The translations under genes were made by a program, and so were the position numbers. Shown here piece after piece: positions 1 to 7,794 of a DNA stretch of 9,687 nt. The stretch spans positions 1 through 9,687 of the forward strand of contig CALBGL010000069.1 of the NCBI GenBank assembly GCA_937892735.1, written 5' to 3'. The notes under the pieces are model-generated. The model ran no database searches and had not been told where the DNA came from. It saw only the letters and a list, made by a program, of their open reading frames with translations. The stretch is from an uncultured Clostridia bacterium. GTDB lineage: Bacteria; Bacillota; Clostridia; Lachnospirales; Bianqueaceae. Each line of letters opens with the position of its first letter. Position 1 is the stretch's first letter.

Positions 1-175
1 AGTCTGGCTGAGAAATTGTTACATCGCTTCAAGATTAATGAGAAATCTGGGCGTTTTCTCATTAGTCTTCCCGGGGAATTATTACATCGCTTCAAGACCA
101 ATGAGAAATCTGGGAGGTTTCTCATTAGTCTTCCCGGGTAATTGTTACATCACTTCAAGACCAATGAGAAATCTG
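1..175. repeat. Tandem 63-bp repeat array with an internal hairpin, continuing off the left edge
   Basis: Two nearly identical full units start at 14 and 77, and a third starts at 140 and is cut short near 173-175. AGTCT at 1-5 sits exactly 63 bp before AGTCT at 64-68, so at least one more unit lies to the left. Each full unit carries an inverted repeat: 32-45 pairs with 55-68 (14 positions, one of them T:G), and 95-108 pairs with 118-131 (13 of 14). The loops are 9 nt. A CCCGGG palindrome follows each hairpin. No T-run follows the stems, so they do not look like ordinary terminators. Because 63 is a multiple of three, one plus-strand frame stays open through the array and gives a 21-residue peptide repeat, which I read as chance. 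The array lies beyond the 3' end of the minus-strand gene ending at 350. Confidence 0.85.
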
Positions 176-241
176 ATATGCTCCCTTCTAAGTAAACAAG
201 TTTTTATTATTTCACTTGTCTACCTAGAAGGGAGCATATCA
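174..241. mobile_element. 68-bp mini-element: two facing IS3-like terminal inverted repeats (MITE or deletion remnant)
   Basis: The left arm (174-201) and right arm (214-241) are inverted copies of each other over 28 positions with two mismatches; the outer 17 bp are perfect. Only 12 bp of AT-rich sequence separates them. The element begins TG and ends CA, as IS3-family ends do, and the arm sequence (CTCCCTTCTAAGTAAACAAG) looks to me like IS3-family ends from clostridia. That family assignment is from memory. It truncates the third copy of the 63-bp repeat, which does not resume on the right. I see no clear target-site duplication, so a deletion remnant is as likely as a true MITE insertion. 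A strong chromosomal hairpin without mobile origin is the alternative. Confidence 0.55.
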
Positions 242-349
242 ATATTTCACATCTATTTTGCAATGGCTCCTTTCTGTCCCATACGTCAGCCAGATGATCC
301 AGGCTTTGCTTCCGCCACCGTCGACCGAATAGTCCTATCCGCCTTCCTC

Positions 350-2887
350 TTATATGCTGCTGGCATAAGACCATATGGTGCCTTCCCATCCCGCAATCTT
401 TGACTCATAGGTGCCGCTTCCATATCGAGATCGGAGATATGGGCAGTCTACTGCCATATTTCCTACAGGAATTTCCTCTCCTTGTACTAGGAATGGTTCT
501 CCAAAACACAGATTACGATTCTTGGGAGACTCATAATCTACACATTCTTCTTTTACCTCTATGTAAGCGTGCTCCAACCGATCCATAAATGCTTCAAAAC
601 TGCCGTCTTCCCTCTTAGAACCACATTCTGTAATCCAACAATTCTCATTTCCTTGGCTGATGAGTTCCCGCATTGCATAGGCCCCCGTATCACAGAGCAC
701 ATGGGGCTTCCAAGACCAGATCCCCACATAACTCTCTCCCACTCTGCCGAATGTCCAGTTGCCCCTATGCTGACATTCATCCAGCCTTCGTGTATCCAAA
801 TGACAATGCGTCATCCAGACATATGGATGCTGAACATGCTGCCAACGCACACACAGTGTGTTTCGGTACTGATACACCTGGGGGACGCTGGCCTGCCCTG
901 CCCAATAGTCAGGACGCAGCCCGCTTCCTTCTCTCATCGTAAACGGAGCAGAAAAGAAAATAATGGTGTCCTTCGGCAACGTGACCTGCGCTACATGGAG
1001 ATGTGCCTCGCAAGTCCCCACGTTATGATTCCGCACACTGGAGATCATATATTCCGGCGTTCTCATTGCAGTAAGATCCGCGTTTTGCTTTCCTGTATGA
1101 TACAGTCCCGACTTATACCGAAAGTGTGTCTCTTCATAGTGGCTGGCAGCCTGCAGAATTCCCTCTGGCGGCTGATATCCGTCTACCGCGATCGCTATCG
1201 CGCCCGGCTCGATCTTCAGCGCAGCAGTATCCTCGCCAAACAACAGGTACAGAATCGATGCCGTCCCCTGCTGATACGGATTTCTCATGGGCAGATTATA
1301 GCTGCGGCCCCGGGGAGACGCTATAACGCCGTGATACTGATTCACTCCCAAATAAAACGCAATCAAATGGGTTAATTCCGTTGCCATGGTTCGGATGCTG
1401 AATTCTTCATAGGGAGCCATTTCCTGTAACGCCAGCAGCGGTCCCAGGGTGATCGGAATATAGGAGTCTGAATGAAACTCATTTAATCCAAAGCGAATCC
1501 GTTGACTTAACCACTCCATGAGATGCATGCGCCCCTTCATGCTGTGAAATACTCCATTCTGACCGCTGTTTGTGAAAAGATCCTGCGGAAACAGGAGACC
1601 CGCCAGGTATTCCAGCGTATGAAATCCCATACGATGATTCTCTGAATCAAACCACATCATACAGTCATTCGCTTCGTCCACCCAATACTTAAAGCCCAGC
1701 GCCGCTTGCCGAATGCGTTCTATATACGTCTCCGGCAGATGCGCCTCTCCTCGTTCCGCATACACAATCCGCAGAAGCGGCAATAATGTGAAATCCGCAC
1801 AGTCATCCCGCCGATCGATGATCTGACACGCCTGGTCAATTTGCTCATAAGAAATGCGCTCATACTGCTCCAGCGCGTATCGCGCCCACAAAACATCCGC
1901 AATATCCCGTCCCTGCTTTTCTGGAATCAATGCCGCACATTTCTGTAAAAAAATCTGCCTGCGTTTTTCAAACTCTGCTTTTCCTGGCAACGGTTCAAAT
2001 ACATGGCAAATCGTCAACGGAAATTCCCTCTTGGCAATCTCCCGTTCTCCCATAAACCATCGAACGGTAACCGTATAGGATCCCGGTAATAACCCTTCCG
2101 AAATCAGGAAGCGTCCGCCGCCTTTCCCATCTATACACGGGCCATGCTGAAGCTGAATTTCCACGCGGGACCACGCTGCATCGTATGCCCCTACATGCAA
2201 GTATACCGGACTATTCTCTCCATATGTGTCCTCTTCCATACAGGTATGCTGGATACTATGTTCTATCTCCTGCCGTAGCGCACTGTCCATGCTGAAGGAG
2301 CATTCTGATTCCAGCGCCGCCTCCGAAGAAACCAATTCCAGGCACCATCCGACTTCTGCCATACGAGCTATGCGAGCAATCAAAAGTGTCAGCTGATTCT
2401 CTCCCTGTATCAACGGTACCTGAATCTGTACTGGCTTCTGCTCTCCTTCCAGTTCTCCATCCCATAACAACGTCCCGTTACACCATAAAGATCCCCAGGC
2501 AGACAGCCTGCTTCCCAGGCGGAGAACCACCTGCTGCGCCTCGTGACTGATCAATTGCTGGTGCGCCATGATACATCCCAGATGATTCGTGACAAAATAT
2601 TGACCAAACCCCGTATACTTTTCCGGTGTATCCAGGTAGTACCACTGTGCCTCCGTTCCCTCTGGAAGAAGAACCGAATCATTCTCTCGAGGCGACGCCT
2701 CCGCCAATTCAGGCCCCATCTGCTTCAGAAACTCCGCCAATGCATCGCGGCCCACATCACATCTGGGATTCTCGAAAAAAGTCCTCTCATCTAATTTCCC
2801 CGACATATCCCTATTCACGGGACCGGCCACCAGCCACGGTTTCAAAACCTCGCCAGCTAAAAGCTTTCTGGAAATATGATTTTTCAT
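350..2887 (-). CDS. Large putative carbohydrate-active protein (beta domain, alpha/alpha-toroid, beta-sandwich), function unknown
   Basis: This gene encodes 845 residues. The start at 2887 is chosen because an AGGAGG ribosome binding site lies 8-9 nt upstream; an in-frame ATG 16 codons earlier would sit on the promoter. Residues about 75-185 look like a jelly-roll (LRLGSRLSAWGSLWCNGTLL). Residues about 300-550 are helical with family-like motifs: WFDSENHRMGFHTLEYLAG (412-430), RFGLNEFHSDSY (465-476) and GRSYN (527-531), fitting an alpha/alpha-toroid. Residues about 605-785 are rich in beta strands. The architecture recalls heparinase II/III-like lyases and toroid glycosidases, but I cannot name a family or identify a catalytic residue. 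There is no signal peptide, so a cytoplasmic enzyme acting on imported oligosaccharides is plausible. It has its own promoter and is probably not part of the upstream iron operon. The last 15-20 residues look unlike the preceding beta domain. Confidence 0.9.
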   Translation of the reverse strand: MKNHISRKLLAGEVLKPWLVAGPVNRDMSGKLDERTFFENPRCDVGRDALAEFLKQMGPELAEASPRENDSVLLPEGTEAQWYYLDTPEKYTGFGQYFVTNHLGCIMAHQQLISHEAQQVVLRLGSRLSAWGSLWCNGTLLWDGELEGEQKPVQIQVPLIQGENQLTLLIARIARMAEVGWCLELVSSEAALESECSFSMDSALRQEIEHSIQHTCMEEDTYGENSPVYLHVGAYDAAWSRVEIQLQHGPCIDGKGGGRFLISEGLLPGSYTVTVRWFMGEREIAKREFPLTICHVFEPLPGKAEFEKRRQIFLQKCAALIPEKQGRDIADVLWARYALEQYERISYEQIDQACQIIDRRDDCADFTLLPLLRIVYAERGEAHLPETYIERIRQAALGFKYWVDEANDCMMWFDSENHRMGFHTLEYLAGLLFPQDLFTNSGQNGVFHSMKGRMHLMEWLSQRIRFGLNEFHSDSYIPITLGPLLALQEMAPYEEFSIRTMATELTHLIAFYLGVNQYHGVIASPRGRSYNLPMRNPYQQGTASILYLLFGEDTAALKIEPGAIAIAVDGYQPPEGILQAASHYEETHFRYKSGLYHTGKQNADLTAMRTPEYMISSVRNHNVGTCEAHLHVAQVTLPKDTIIFFSAPFTMREGSGLRPDYWAGQASVPQVYQYRNTLCVRWQHVQHPYVWMTHCHLDTRRLDECQHRGNWTFGRVGESYVGIWSWKPHVLCDTGAYAMRELISQGNENCWITECGSKREDGSFEAFMDRLEHAYIEVKEECVDYESPKNRNLCFGEPFLVQGEEIPVGNMAVDCPYLRSRYGSGTYESKIAGWEGTIWSYASSI

Positions 2888-2925
2888 ACATGATCCCTCC
2901 TTTCGGATCCGTCTGTTCTGCCCTA

Positions 2926-2954
2926 ACCATACCATACACGCTCCGGCTTGTCAA
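2926..2954 (-). promoter_or_regulatory. Sigma-A-type promoter of the 845-residue protein gene
   Basis: On the minus strand a perfect -35 TTGACA (2949-2954) is followed after 17 bp by TATGGT (2926-2931), preceded by a TGn extended -10 element. Transcription would begin near 2919, giving a leader of about 30 nt. The -35 box directly abuts the T-tract of the upstream operon's terminator, so the two transcription units are packed with almost no spacer. Confidence 0.7.
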
Positions 2955-2997
2955 TAAAAAGAAGCTGTGAGAAAATGATTTTTCATTTTCTCACAGC
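2955..2997 (-). terminator. Rho-independent terminator of the five-gene iron/heme operon
   Basis: A perfect 15-bp inverted repeat (2964-2978 with 2983-2997) closes a 4-nt loop. On the minus strand it is followed by TTCTTTTTATT. It begins 6 bp after the stop codon of the radical SAM gene. Confidence 0.92.
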
Positions 2998-3003
2998 CCT
3001 CTC

Positions 3004-4248
3004 TTAGATCTGACGAATCCACTCGTCTATCATATTGTTGCCCCAAAACATACCTCGCATTGTCATTCGGATTTCTCCATTTTCTTCTGTCAAAAGCCCT
3101 TCCTCTTTCATGCGGTCTATCGATTCCGATAATACGGCACGCAAATCCTTCTTCAGGCGCGATGAATAGACATCCAGCCGCACTCGGCTCGTCTGCATGT
3201 CATAAATCATCTGATCCAGGATTCGATATTCCGGATGCACAATTCGCCCTCTGGAGCTGATCGGAATCTGTTCGGACAGAATCGGTACTGTGACCGCGTT
3301 ATGATACAGATACTGCTCAATATTTCCTCCGGCTCCATGTCCCAATGCGATACAACTTCCTCCCGTATGACGAATCCGCATATAATCGTAGCGATCTCTG
3401 TGCTGACGCACCAGTTTCGTCAGTTCCAACGGTTCATAATCATCCTTCGCTAATTCCTCGCAGATCCTCGTAAAAAAAACATACTCTTTCGCTAGATCGG
3501 CCATATCCTTTCGCTGTTCTTCCGTTAAACGCGACGCCAGCGGTGTTTTCTCATGAATCATGAGTGAATAGAAACTGATACCAGCAAGATCCAGGGACCG
3601 GATCATCACGAGATCCTTTTCCAGTTCCTCCTCTGTTTGCCCCGGCAGGTTATATAACAGGTCAATTCCCGTATTGCCTATCCCTGCCTGTATGGCGTTC
3701 TCCACACGTCTTGCCGCGAATTCTCCGCTTCCGCGTCTGCCCAGCATCTTTCTTCTGTCGTCCTGAAAACTCTGTATGCCGATCGATAACCGATTGACAC
3801 CGCCTTCCACGAGCACATCCAGCATCTCATCCGTCAATTCCGTGGCCGAAGATTCCACGCTGATCTCCGCATGTGGCGCGATTTGGAAGTTCTCTCGCAA
3901 CGCATGCAGAATCACACGCATCTGCTCAGGCTTTAGCGCTGTTGGCGTGCCTCCGCCAAAATTGATCGCATCCACCGGCGCATCCATATACGGTAGCGGC
4001 GCTAAACGCTGAATCTCCTTTACGATGTATTCATGGTATTCTCGCCGTTTCAAAACATCGGGACGATGAAACGGGCAGAACGAACACACTTTATTGCAGA
4101 ATGGAACATGCAGGTACACAACCCGCCGACTTACAGCCGGTCGGGTCAGTATCTCCTGCAAATAGACCTCCTTATCGACGACTTGCGTGTATCGTTCTTT
4201 TAATGCCCGAGACGCGTCGTGATGTGATTTATATCGAACTGTATACAT
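3004..4248 (-). CDS. hmuW: Radical SAM enzyme of the HemW/ChuW/HutW group, putative anaerobic heme-opening enzyme
   Basis: This 414-residue protein has the radical SAM cluster motif CNKVCSFC (Cys51, Cys55, Cys58) in the context YLHVPFC, then GGGTP (98-102) and LSIGIQSFQDD (154-164), all typical of the coproporphyrinogen-oxidase-like family. The residue pattern after the cluster is CxF, as in HemW and ChuW/HutW, not the CxC of true HemN oxidases. Residues 303-317 (HGAGGNIEQYLYHN region) resemble the GAGG segment I associate with ChuW/HutW. Members of that branch methylate and open heme without oxygen, releasing iron. The gene starts 3 bp after the binding-protein stop (AGGGAG ribosome site, 8 nt spacing) and is last in the operon. 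The heme-importer-like neighbours and flavodoxin favour heme degradation; a HemW-type heme chaperone is the alternative. Family certainty is high and exact role moderate. Confidence 0.85.
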   Translation of the reverse strand: MYTVRYKSHHDASRALKERYTQVVDKEVYLQEILTRPAVSRRVVYLHVPFCNKVCSFCPFHRPDVLKRREYHEYIVKEIQRLAPLPYMDAPVDAINFGGGTPTALKPEQMRVILHALRENFQIAPHAEISVESSATELTDEMLDVLVEGGVNRLSIGIQSFQDDRRKMLGRRGSGEFAARRVENAIQAGIGNTGIDLLYNLPGQTEEELEKDLVMIRSLDLAGISFYSLMIHEKTPLASRLTEEQRKDMADLAKEYVFFTRICEELAKDDYEPLELTKLVRQHRDRYDYMRIRHTGGSCIALGHGAGGNIEQYLYHNAVTVPILSEQIPISSRGRIVHPEYRILDQMIYDMQTSRVRLDVYSSRLKKDLRAVLSESIDRMKEEGLLTEENGEIRMTMRGMFWGNNMIDEWIRQI

Positions 4249-4251
4249 CAG

Positions 4252-5427
4252 TTATGCTCCCTGGAAGGAAAATTCTGTATCAGGATACAAGATCTCCGTC
4301 AATTTCTGATAGGCCTCCGCAAAACGGCTATTCGGCTTATTATGGAACAATTCCTTCTCCAGATAATAGACCTGCCCATTCTGTACCGCTTTCAGGGACT
4401 GCCACACGGGATTATCGCCATATGTGGCTTCTACCATCTCCTGTCCTTCTTCTACCCCCGCATGGCACTGTACCAGAATGATGTCCGGATCGGCGGCGAA
4501 TACGGTCTCCAGATTGATGTCCAAGCGTTCTGCCTCCGTCGTATTTTCCCATTGATCCACAATATTTACGGCATTCATCGCCGTGATCATTCCGCCTACG
4601 ACGGTGTTCGATGTATTGGCCTGTAAGGACTCCGCACCGGCAAACATGCTGAACACCGAAGGCGTATCCTCCGCCGGGCACTCTGCTAAAACATCCACCA
4701 CATCGTCTAATGCCTTCAACGCGATACTGTCCCACAGTTCCGGCTGTCCATTCAGGTTGCAAAATACTTTAAACCACTTGAGGTAGTCGGAAAAGTCATT
4801 GTAGCTCACCGCAATCACCGGAATGCCCGCCGATTCTGCCGGCGTCATGATGGTGGAATACCCGCTCATGGCGGTAGAACATATGATCAGATCCGGCTGC
4901 AGTGCCACGATGCTTTCCACGTCCCACTTCTTGCCGGAAGATGATGTCGCGACTACCTGCATGCCCTCGTCCTGAGTAATGTCTCTGCCGATATACTCCT
5001 CATACAGCGTTACCGAAGAATCTCCGCCAATACAGCCGATCACTTCGCCGCCCGCTTCATACCACAGCGTCGTAAAACTGGCATACAGATTCACGACCTT
5101 CTCCGGATTCTTCTTTATCGTGATCGGAGTGCTGCCATCTCCCGACGCATCCGTGAACGTGACCGAATCCTCATCGACGATGACTTCACTCGCTTTTTCC
5201 AGGAATGTCTCTTTCATCTCTTCTTTCCAGGCGTCATCTTTTGCTGTCATTTTTTCTTCCGCGGCAGAATCATCGGCTGTCGAACTCTCTTCCCCCGCCG
5301 ATGACTCCTCTACCACACTCGATTCTGCCAGAGACTCCCCCTGACTACTGTTCACATCCCCTGCGCAGCCCGCGAAGGCCGTCACACACATCATCACACT
5401 CAACATCCAAACTGCAAATCGTTTCAT
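4252..5427 (-). CDS. ABC transporter substrate-binding lipoprotein, iron-complex/heme type
   Basis: This 391-residue protein starts with a lipoprotein signal peptide: two basic residues, a hydrophobic stretch, and lipobox AFAGC with Cys21 as the lipidated residue. It should therefore be anchored outside the membrane. Residues 22-75 form a Ser/Glu/Asp/Ala-rich low-complexity linker. The fold proper starts about residue 100 (ITIKKNPEKVVNLYASFTTL), matching the helical-backbone binding proteins of the BtuF/FepB/HmuT class (cluster A-II), with VESIVALQPDLIIC and DPDIILVQCHAG typical of the two lobes. Ligand residues cannot be read directly, so heme, siderophore and corrinoid are all possible; the adjacent radical SAM gene favours heme (HmuT-like). 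It lies 15 bp after the ATPase gene and its AAAGGAAG ribosome site sits in that gap. Confidence 0.9.
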   Translation of the reverse strand: MKRFAVWMLSVMMCVTAFAGCAGDVNSSQGESLAESSVVEESSAGEESSTADDSAAEEKMTAKDDAWKEEMKETFLEKASEVIVDEDSVTFTDASGDGSTPITIKKNPEKVVNLYASFTTLWYEAGGEVIGCIGGDSSVTLYEEYIGRDITQDEGMQVVATSSSGKKWDVESIVALQPDLIICSTAMSGYSTIMTPAESAGIPVIAVSYNDFSDYLKWFKVFCNLNGQPELWDSIALKALDDVVDVLAECPAEDTPSVFSMFAGAESLQANTSNTVVGGMITAMNAVNIVDQWENTTEAERLDINLETVFAADPDIILVQCHAGVEEGQEMVEATYGDNPVWQSLKAVQNGQVYYLEKELFHNKPNSRFAEAYQKLTEILYPDTEFSFQGA

Positions 5428-5442
5428 ATTTTTTCTTCCTTT

Positions 5443-6237
5443 CTATCTTACAGATACCATTCTGGATCGAACCGGAATAAAGAAGGGGCAATGGTGGGCC
5501 TCGTCCTGAAACACCCTCGCCTCGATCCGAAAAATGGATAATAGATTTTCTTCTGTCAGAACCTGCCCTGGATCTCCCTGTGCGTGCAGACCGCGATCTT
5601 TGATCGCATACAACCGATCCGAATATCGTGCCGCTAGGTTCAGATCATGCAATACCATGATGATCGTGATTCCCAATTCCCGATTCAACTTCCGGACTAA
5701 CTCCAGAACTTCCACCTGATAGCTGATATCCAAATATGTGGTCGGTTCATCTAAAACAAGAATTTCCGGTTCCTGACAAATGGTCATGGCAATCCAGGCT
5801 CGCTGCCGCTCTCCTCCGGAGAGTGTGGATAGTATCTGGTTTTGCAGCGATTCTAATCCCGTTAAGGATAGGGCTTTATCTATGACCTCCCCATCCCGCG
5901 CCGTCAACCCCCTGCCAAACTTCGAATGCGGATATCGGCCATAGGATACCAGCGTCCGTACATCAATATCCGGCGGCGATGTATGTACTTGAGCCAGATA
6001 CGCGATTTTCTGCGCCAGTATTTTAGGAGGATACTGACTCAGCTTTTTATCCTGATAGATGATCTGTCCATTCCTAGGAGTCACCGCCTTGGAAATCGTT
6101 TTCAGCAAACTGGATTTTCCGCAGCCATTTTGTCCGATGATGGTGACCACTTTTCCTTTGGGAAATTCCAGGTCGAGATTCTGGATCACCATCCTTTTCC
6201 CATATCCCACGGATATGTTTTTAAATCCAAAATACAT
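5443..6237 (-). CDS. ABC transporter ATP-binding protein, iron-complex/heme type (FecE/HmuV-like)
   Basis: This 264-residue protein is a complete nucleotide-binding domain. It has Walker A GQNGCGKS (35-42), a Q-loop glutamine near 83, the signature LSGGERQ (139-145), Walker B ILVLDEP (159-165), D-loop YLD (168-170) and the switch histidine His197 in VLHDLN. The signature variant and the TTYLDISYQVEVLELV run are typical of the FepC/BtuD/HmuV subfamily. It would sit on the cytoplasmic face and power the FecCD permease encoded just upstream, from which it is separated by 8 bp holding a GAGGT ribosome site. The length is normal for the family. The substrate is inferred from context only. Confidence 0.95.
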   Translation of the reverse strand: MYFGFKNISVGYGKRMVIQNLDLEFPKGKVVTIIGQNGCGKSSLLKTISKAVTPRNGQIIYQDKKLSQYPPKILAQKIAYLAQVHTSPPDIDVRTLVSYGRYPHSKFGRGLTARDGEVIDKALSLTGLESLQNQILSTLSGGERQRAWIAMTICQEPEILVLDEPTTYLDISYQVEVLELVRKLNRELGITIIMVLHDLNLAARYSDRLYAIKDRGLHAQGDPGQVLTEENLLSIFRIEARVFQDEAHHCPFFIPVRSRMVSVR

Positions 6238-6245
6238 AGATTACC

Positions 6246-7256
6246 TCATTCTTTCTGTCTCGTCCGCAACAAATATAAAAAGAACGGCGCGCCAATAAAT
6301 GCGAGTATAATACTGACCGGAATCTCTCCCGGCGGCATAATGACCCTTCCCACGGTGTCGCAAACCGTCACCAATGTAAAGCCTAACAAGGTAGAAGCCG
6401 GGAATAAATACTTATAATCCGATCCTACCAGCAGTCTTGCGATATGCGGCACCACCAGACCCACAAAGCTGATCAGCCCTGCCACCGAAATCGCCGCGCC
6501 GGACAACAGAGAAGAAACTACGATCAAGAAAAATCGAAACCTTTCTGTTCGCAGCCCTAATGAATTGGCGGTTTCATCTCCCAGCATCAGGATATTCATC
6601 TTCGCTGGCAAAAACGCGCAAACCAGAATTCCTGTCAGCGCATAGGGAAACATCATCGTCAGACTGTCCCATCCCGTACCATTCAGTCCGCCTACCAAAA
6701 ATCCAGAGGCATTCCCCAGCGCATCGGCAAAGAACGTCTTGATGATATCATTAAAGGCTCCGAAAAGTGCGGACACTGCCATGCCCGATAGAATCATCTT
6801 GACCGGACTCACGCCCTTTTGATAAGCCAGCGCGTAGATCAGCATTGTCGTGACAAACGCGCCCACGATGGATCCGATCGGAAGCAGATCATAATAGCTG
6901 GGAAAAACAACCAGGACCAGATACCCGACGAAACTCGCGCCACTGGTGACGCCAATGGTGGATGGGGATGCCATCGTATTGCGCATGACTCCCTGCAGGA
7001 TACAGCCTGCCAGAGACAAGCAGACTCCGACCAGCCCACCTGCTAGAATCCTCGGAAAGCGAATATTCCAGATGAGCAGGCGCGCTGTGCTGTCATCCGC
7101 TATAAACAAGGCTGTAAAGACCTCTTCCAGAGAAAAGGAAACGGTGCCAATCCCGACGCAGACGAAAACAGAAAATACGGCCATGACTCCAAAGATGAAA
7201 ATCACAAGCAATTTACGGGGATAGATCCTTCTTCCAGAAGCTGCTGTTGCCTGCAT
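6246..7256 (-). CDS. ABC transporter permease, FecCD/BtuC family (HmuU-like)
   Basis: This 336-residue integral membrane protein has the usual length for FecCD permeases and about nine to ten hydrophobic segments. Family signatures are WNIRFPRILAG (63-73), LQGVMRNTMASPSTIGVTSG (87-106), the ATPase-coupling segment LGDETANSLGLR (225-236), FVGLVVPHIARLLVGSD (264-280) and the C-terminal PPGEIPVSI (308-316) and IGAPFFLYLL (321-330). It would form a homodimeric channel for iron-siderophore, heme or cobalamin. Its start is only 2 bp past the flavodoxin stop, and the ribosome site (GGCGG) is weak, so translation is probably coupled to the upstream gene. Transport class is near certain; substrate is inferred from the radical SAM partner. 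Confidence 0.95.
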   Translation of the reverse strand: MQATAASGRRIYPRKLLVIFIFGVMAVFSVFVCVGIGTVSFSLEEVFTALFIADDSTARLLIWNIRFPRILAGGLVGVCLSLAGCILQGVMRNTMASPSTIGVTSGASFVGYLVLVVFPSYYDLLPIGSIVGAFVTTMLIYALAYQKGVSPVKMILSGMAVSALFGAFNDIIKTFFADALGNASGFLVGGLNGTGWDSLTMMFPYALTGILVCAFLPAKMNILMLGDETANSLGLRTERFRFFLIVVSSLLSGAAISVAGLISFVGLVVPHIARLLVGSDYKYLFPASTLLGFTLVTVCDTVGRVIMPPGEIPVSIILAFIGAPFFLYLLRTRQKE

Positions 7257-7258
7257 AT

Positions 7259-7774
7259 TTATGATTCCGCCAGGAACTGACGTACCGCTTCCCTGGCCGC
7301 GTCCAGCTCCTGCTCGTTCGGATGTCCCAAAGACTCCTTTTGCCGCTCGAATCTCTCCTGGGAAAGATGCCCCTTCTGTCCCTCTGGAATACGCAGTCTT
7401 CTCGCCGTACGCCGTAAATCAATGCTGCCACGGCACAGATAATGTCCTAGCAGCATATTATTCGCATTCGCCAGCTCACACACCCTTCGATATACGTCCT
7501 GTCCATGCTTAGACTCTCTCTCGGCCCCCAGTGTGCCGATCAGAATCAATCGTTTCCCCTGCATACGCTGAATCAACGCTATCGTATCATCATCCGCCGT
7601 ACCGTGATTGCACCAATAGGACAAAATAAACGTATCGAATCGTTCTATGACCTCGTCATTCACATAACGAATATTATACGGCCCCACGTGATCCGGTACA
7701 GCGTCTGCTATTGCAGCCGCTAACTTATACGCATTTCCCGTAATCGTAGAAAAAATAATCGGAATTGTGCGCAT
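7259..7774 (-). CDS. Flavodoxin-like protein, putative electron donor to the radical SAM enzyme (HmuF-like)
   Basis: This 171-residue protein begins with a beta strand running into the FMN-phosphate loop STITGNAY (9-16), the flavodoxin T/S-x-T-G-N pattern. Further family-like segments are SYWCNHGTADDDT (52-64), near the isoalloxazine site, LIGTLGAE (78-85) and MLLGHYLCRGSIDL (107-120). Residues after 125 form a charged helical tail. It is the first gene of the operon, with a strong GGGAGGAG ribosome site at 7783-7790. Radical SAM enzymes need a low-potential one-electron donor, which makes a dedicated flavodoxin in the same operon functionally sensible. The Fusobacterium hmu locus, as I recall it, also pairs a flavodoxin with the heme-opening enzyme. 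An alternative is a flavodoxin-type reductase acting on the bilin-like product or on ferric iron. Confidence 0.88.
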   Translation of the reverse strand: MRTIPIIFSTITGNAYKLAAAIADAVPDHVGPYNIRYVNDEVIERFDTFILSYWCNHGTADDDTIALIQRMQGKRLILIGTLGAERESKHGQDVYRRVCELANANNMLLGHYLCRGSIDLRRTARRLRIPEGQKGHLSQERFERQKESLGHPNEQELDAAREAVRQFLAES

Positions 7775-7794
7775 TGTTCCTCTCCTCCCTTTAA

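Noticed and set aside
1..175. CRISPR array
   Set aside because: The whole 63-bp period is conserved, with no variable spacers between short repeats, and no cas-like gene is present.
38..403. Plus-strand open frame of 121 codons with a 21-residue peptide repeat
   Set aside because: The repeat arises because the DNA unit is 63 bp. The frame has no credible ribosome site, runs through the inverted-repeat element, and ends antisense to the 845-residue gene.
569..1375. Plus-strand open frame of 268 codons
   Set aside because: It lies wholly antisense inside the 845-residue gene, whose protein has coherent domains and motifs. The plus-strand product shows no family features and no ribosome site.
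3004..4248. Oxygen-independent coproporphyrinogen III oxidase (HemN) for heme synthesis
   Set aside because: The CxC cysteine pattern of HemN is absent (Phe60 replaces the last position), and the neighbours are import genes with no other heme biosynthesis genes.
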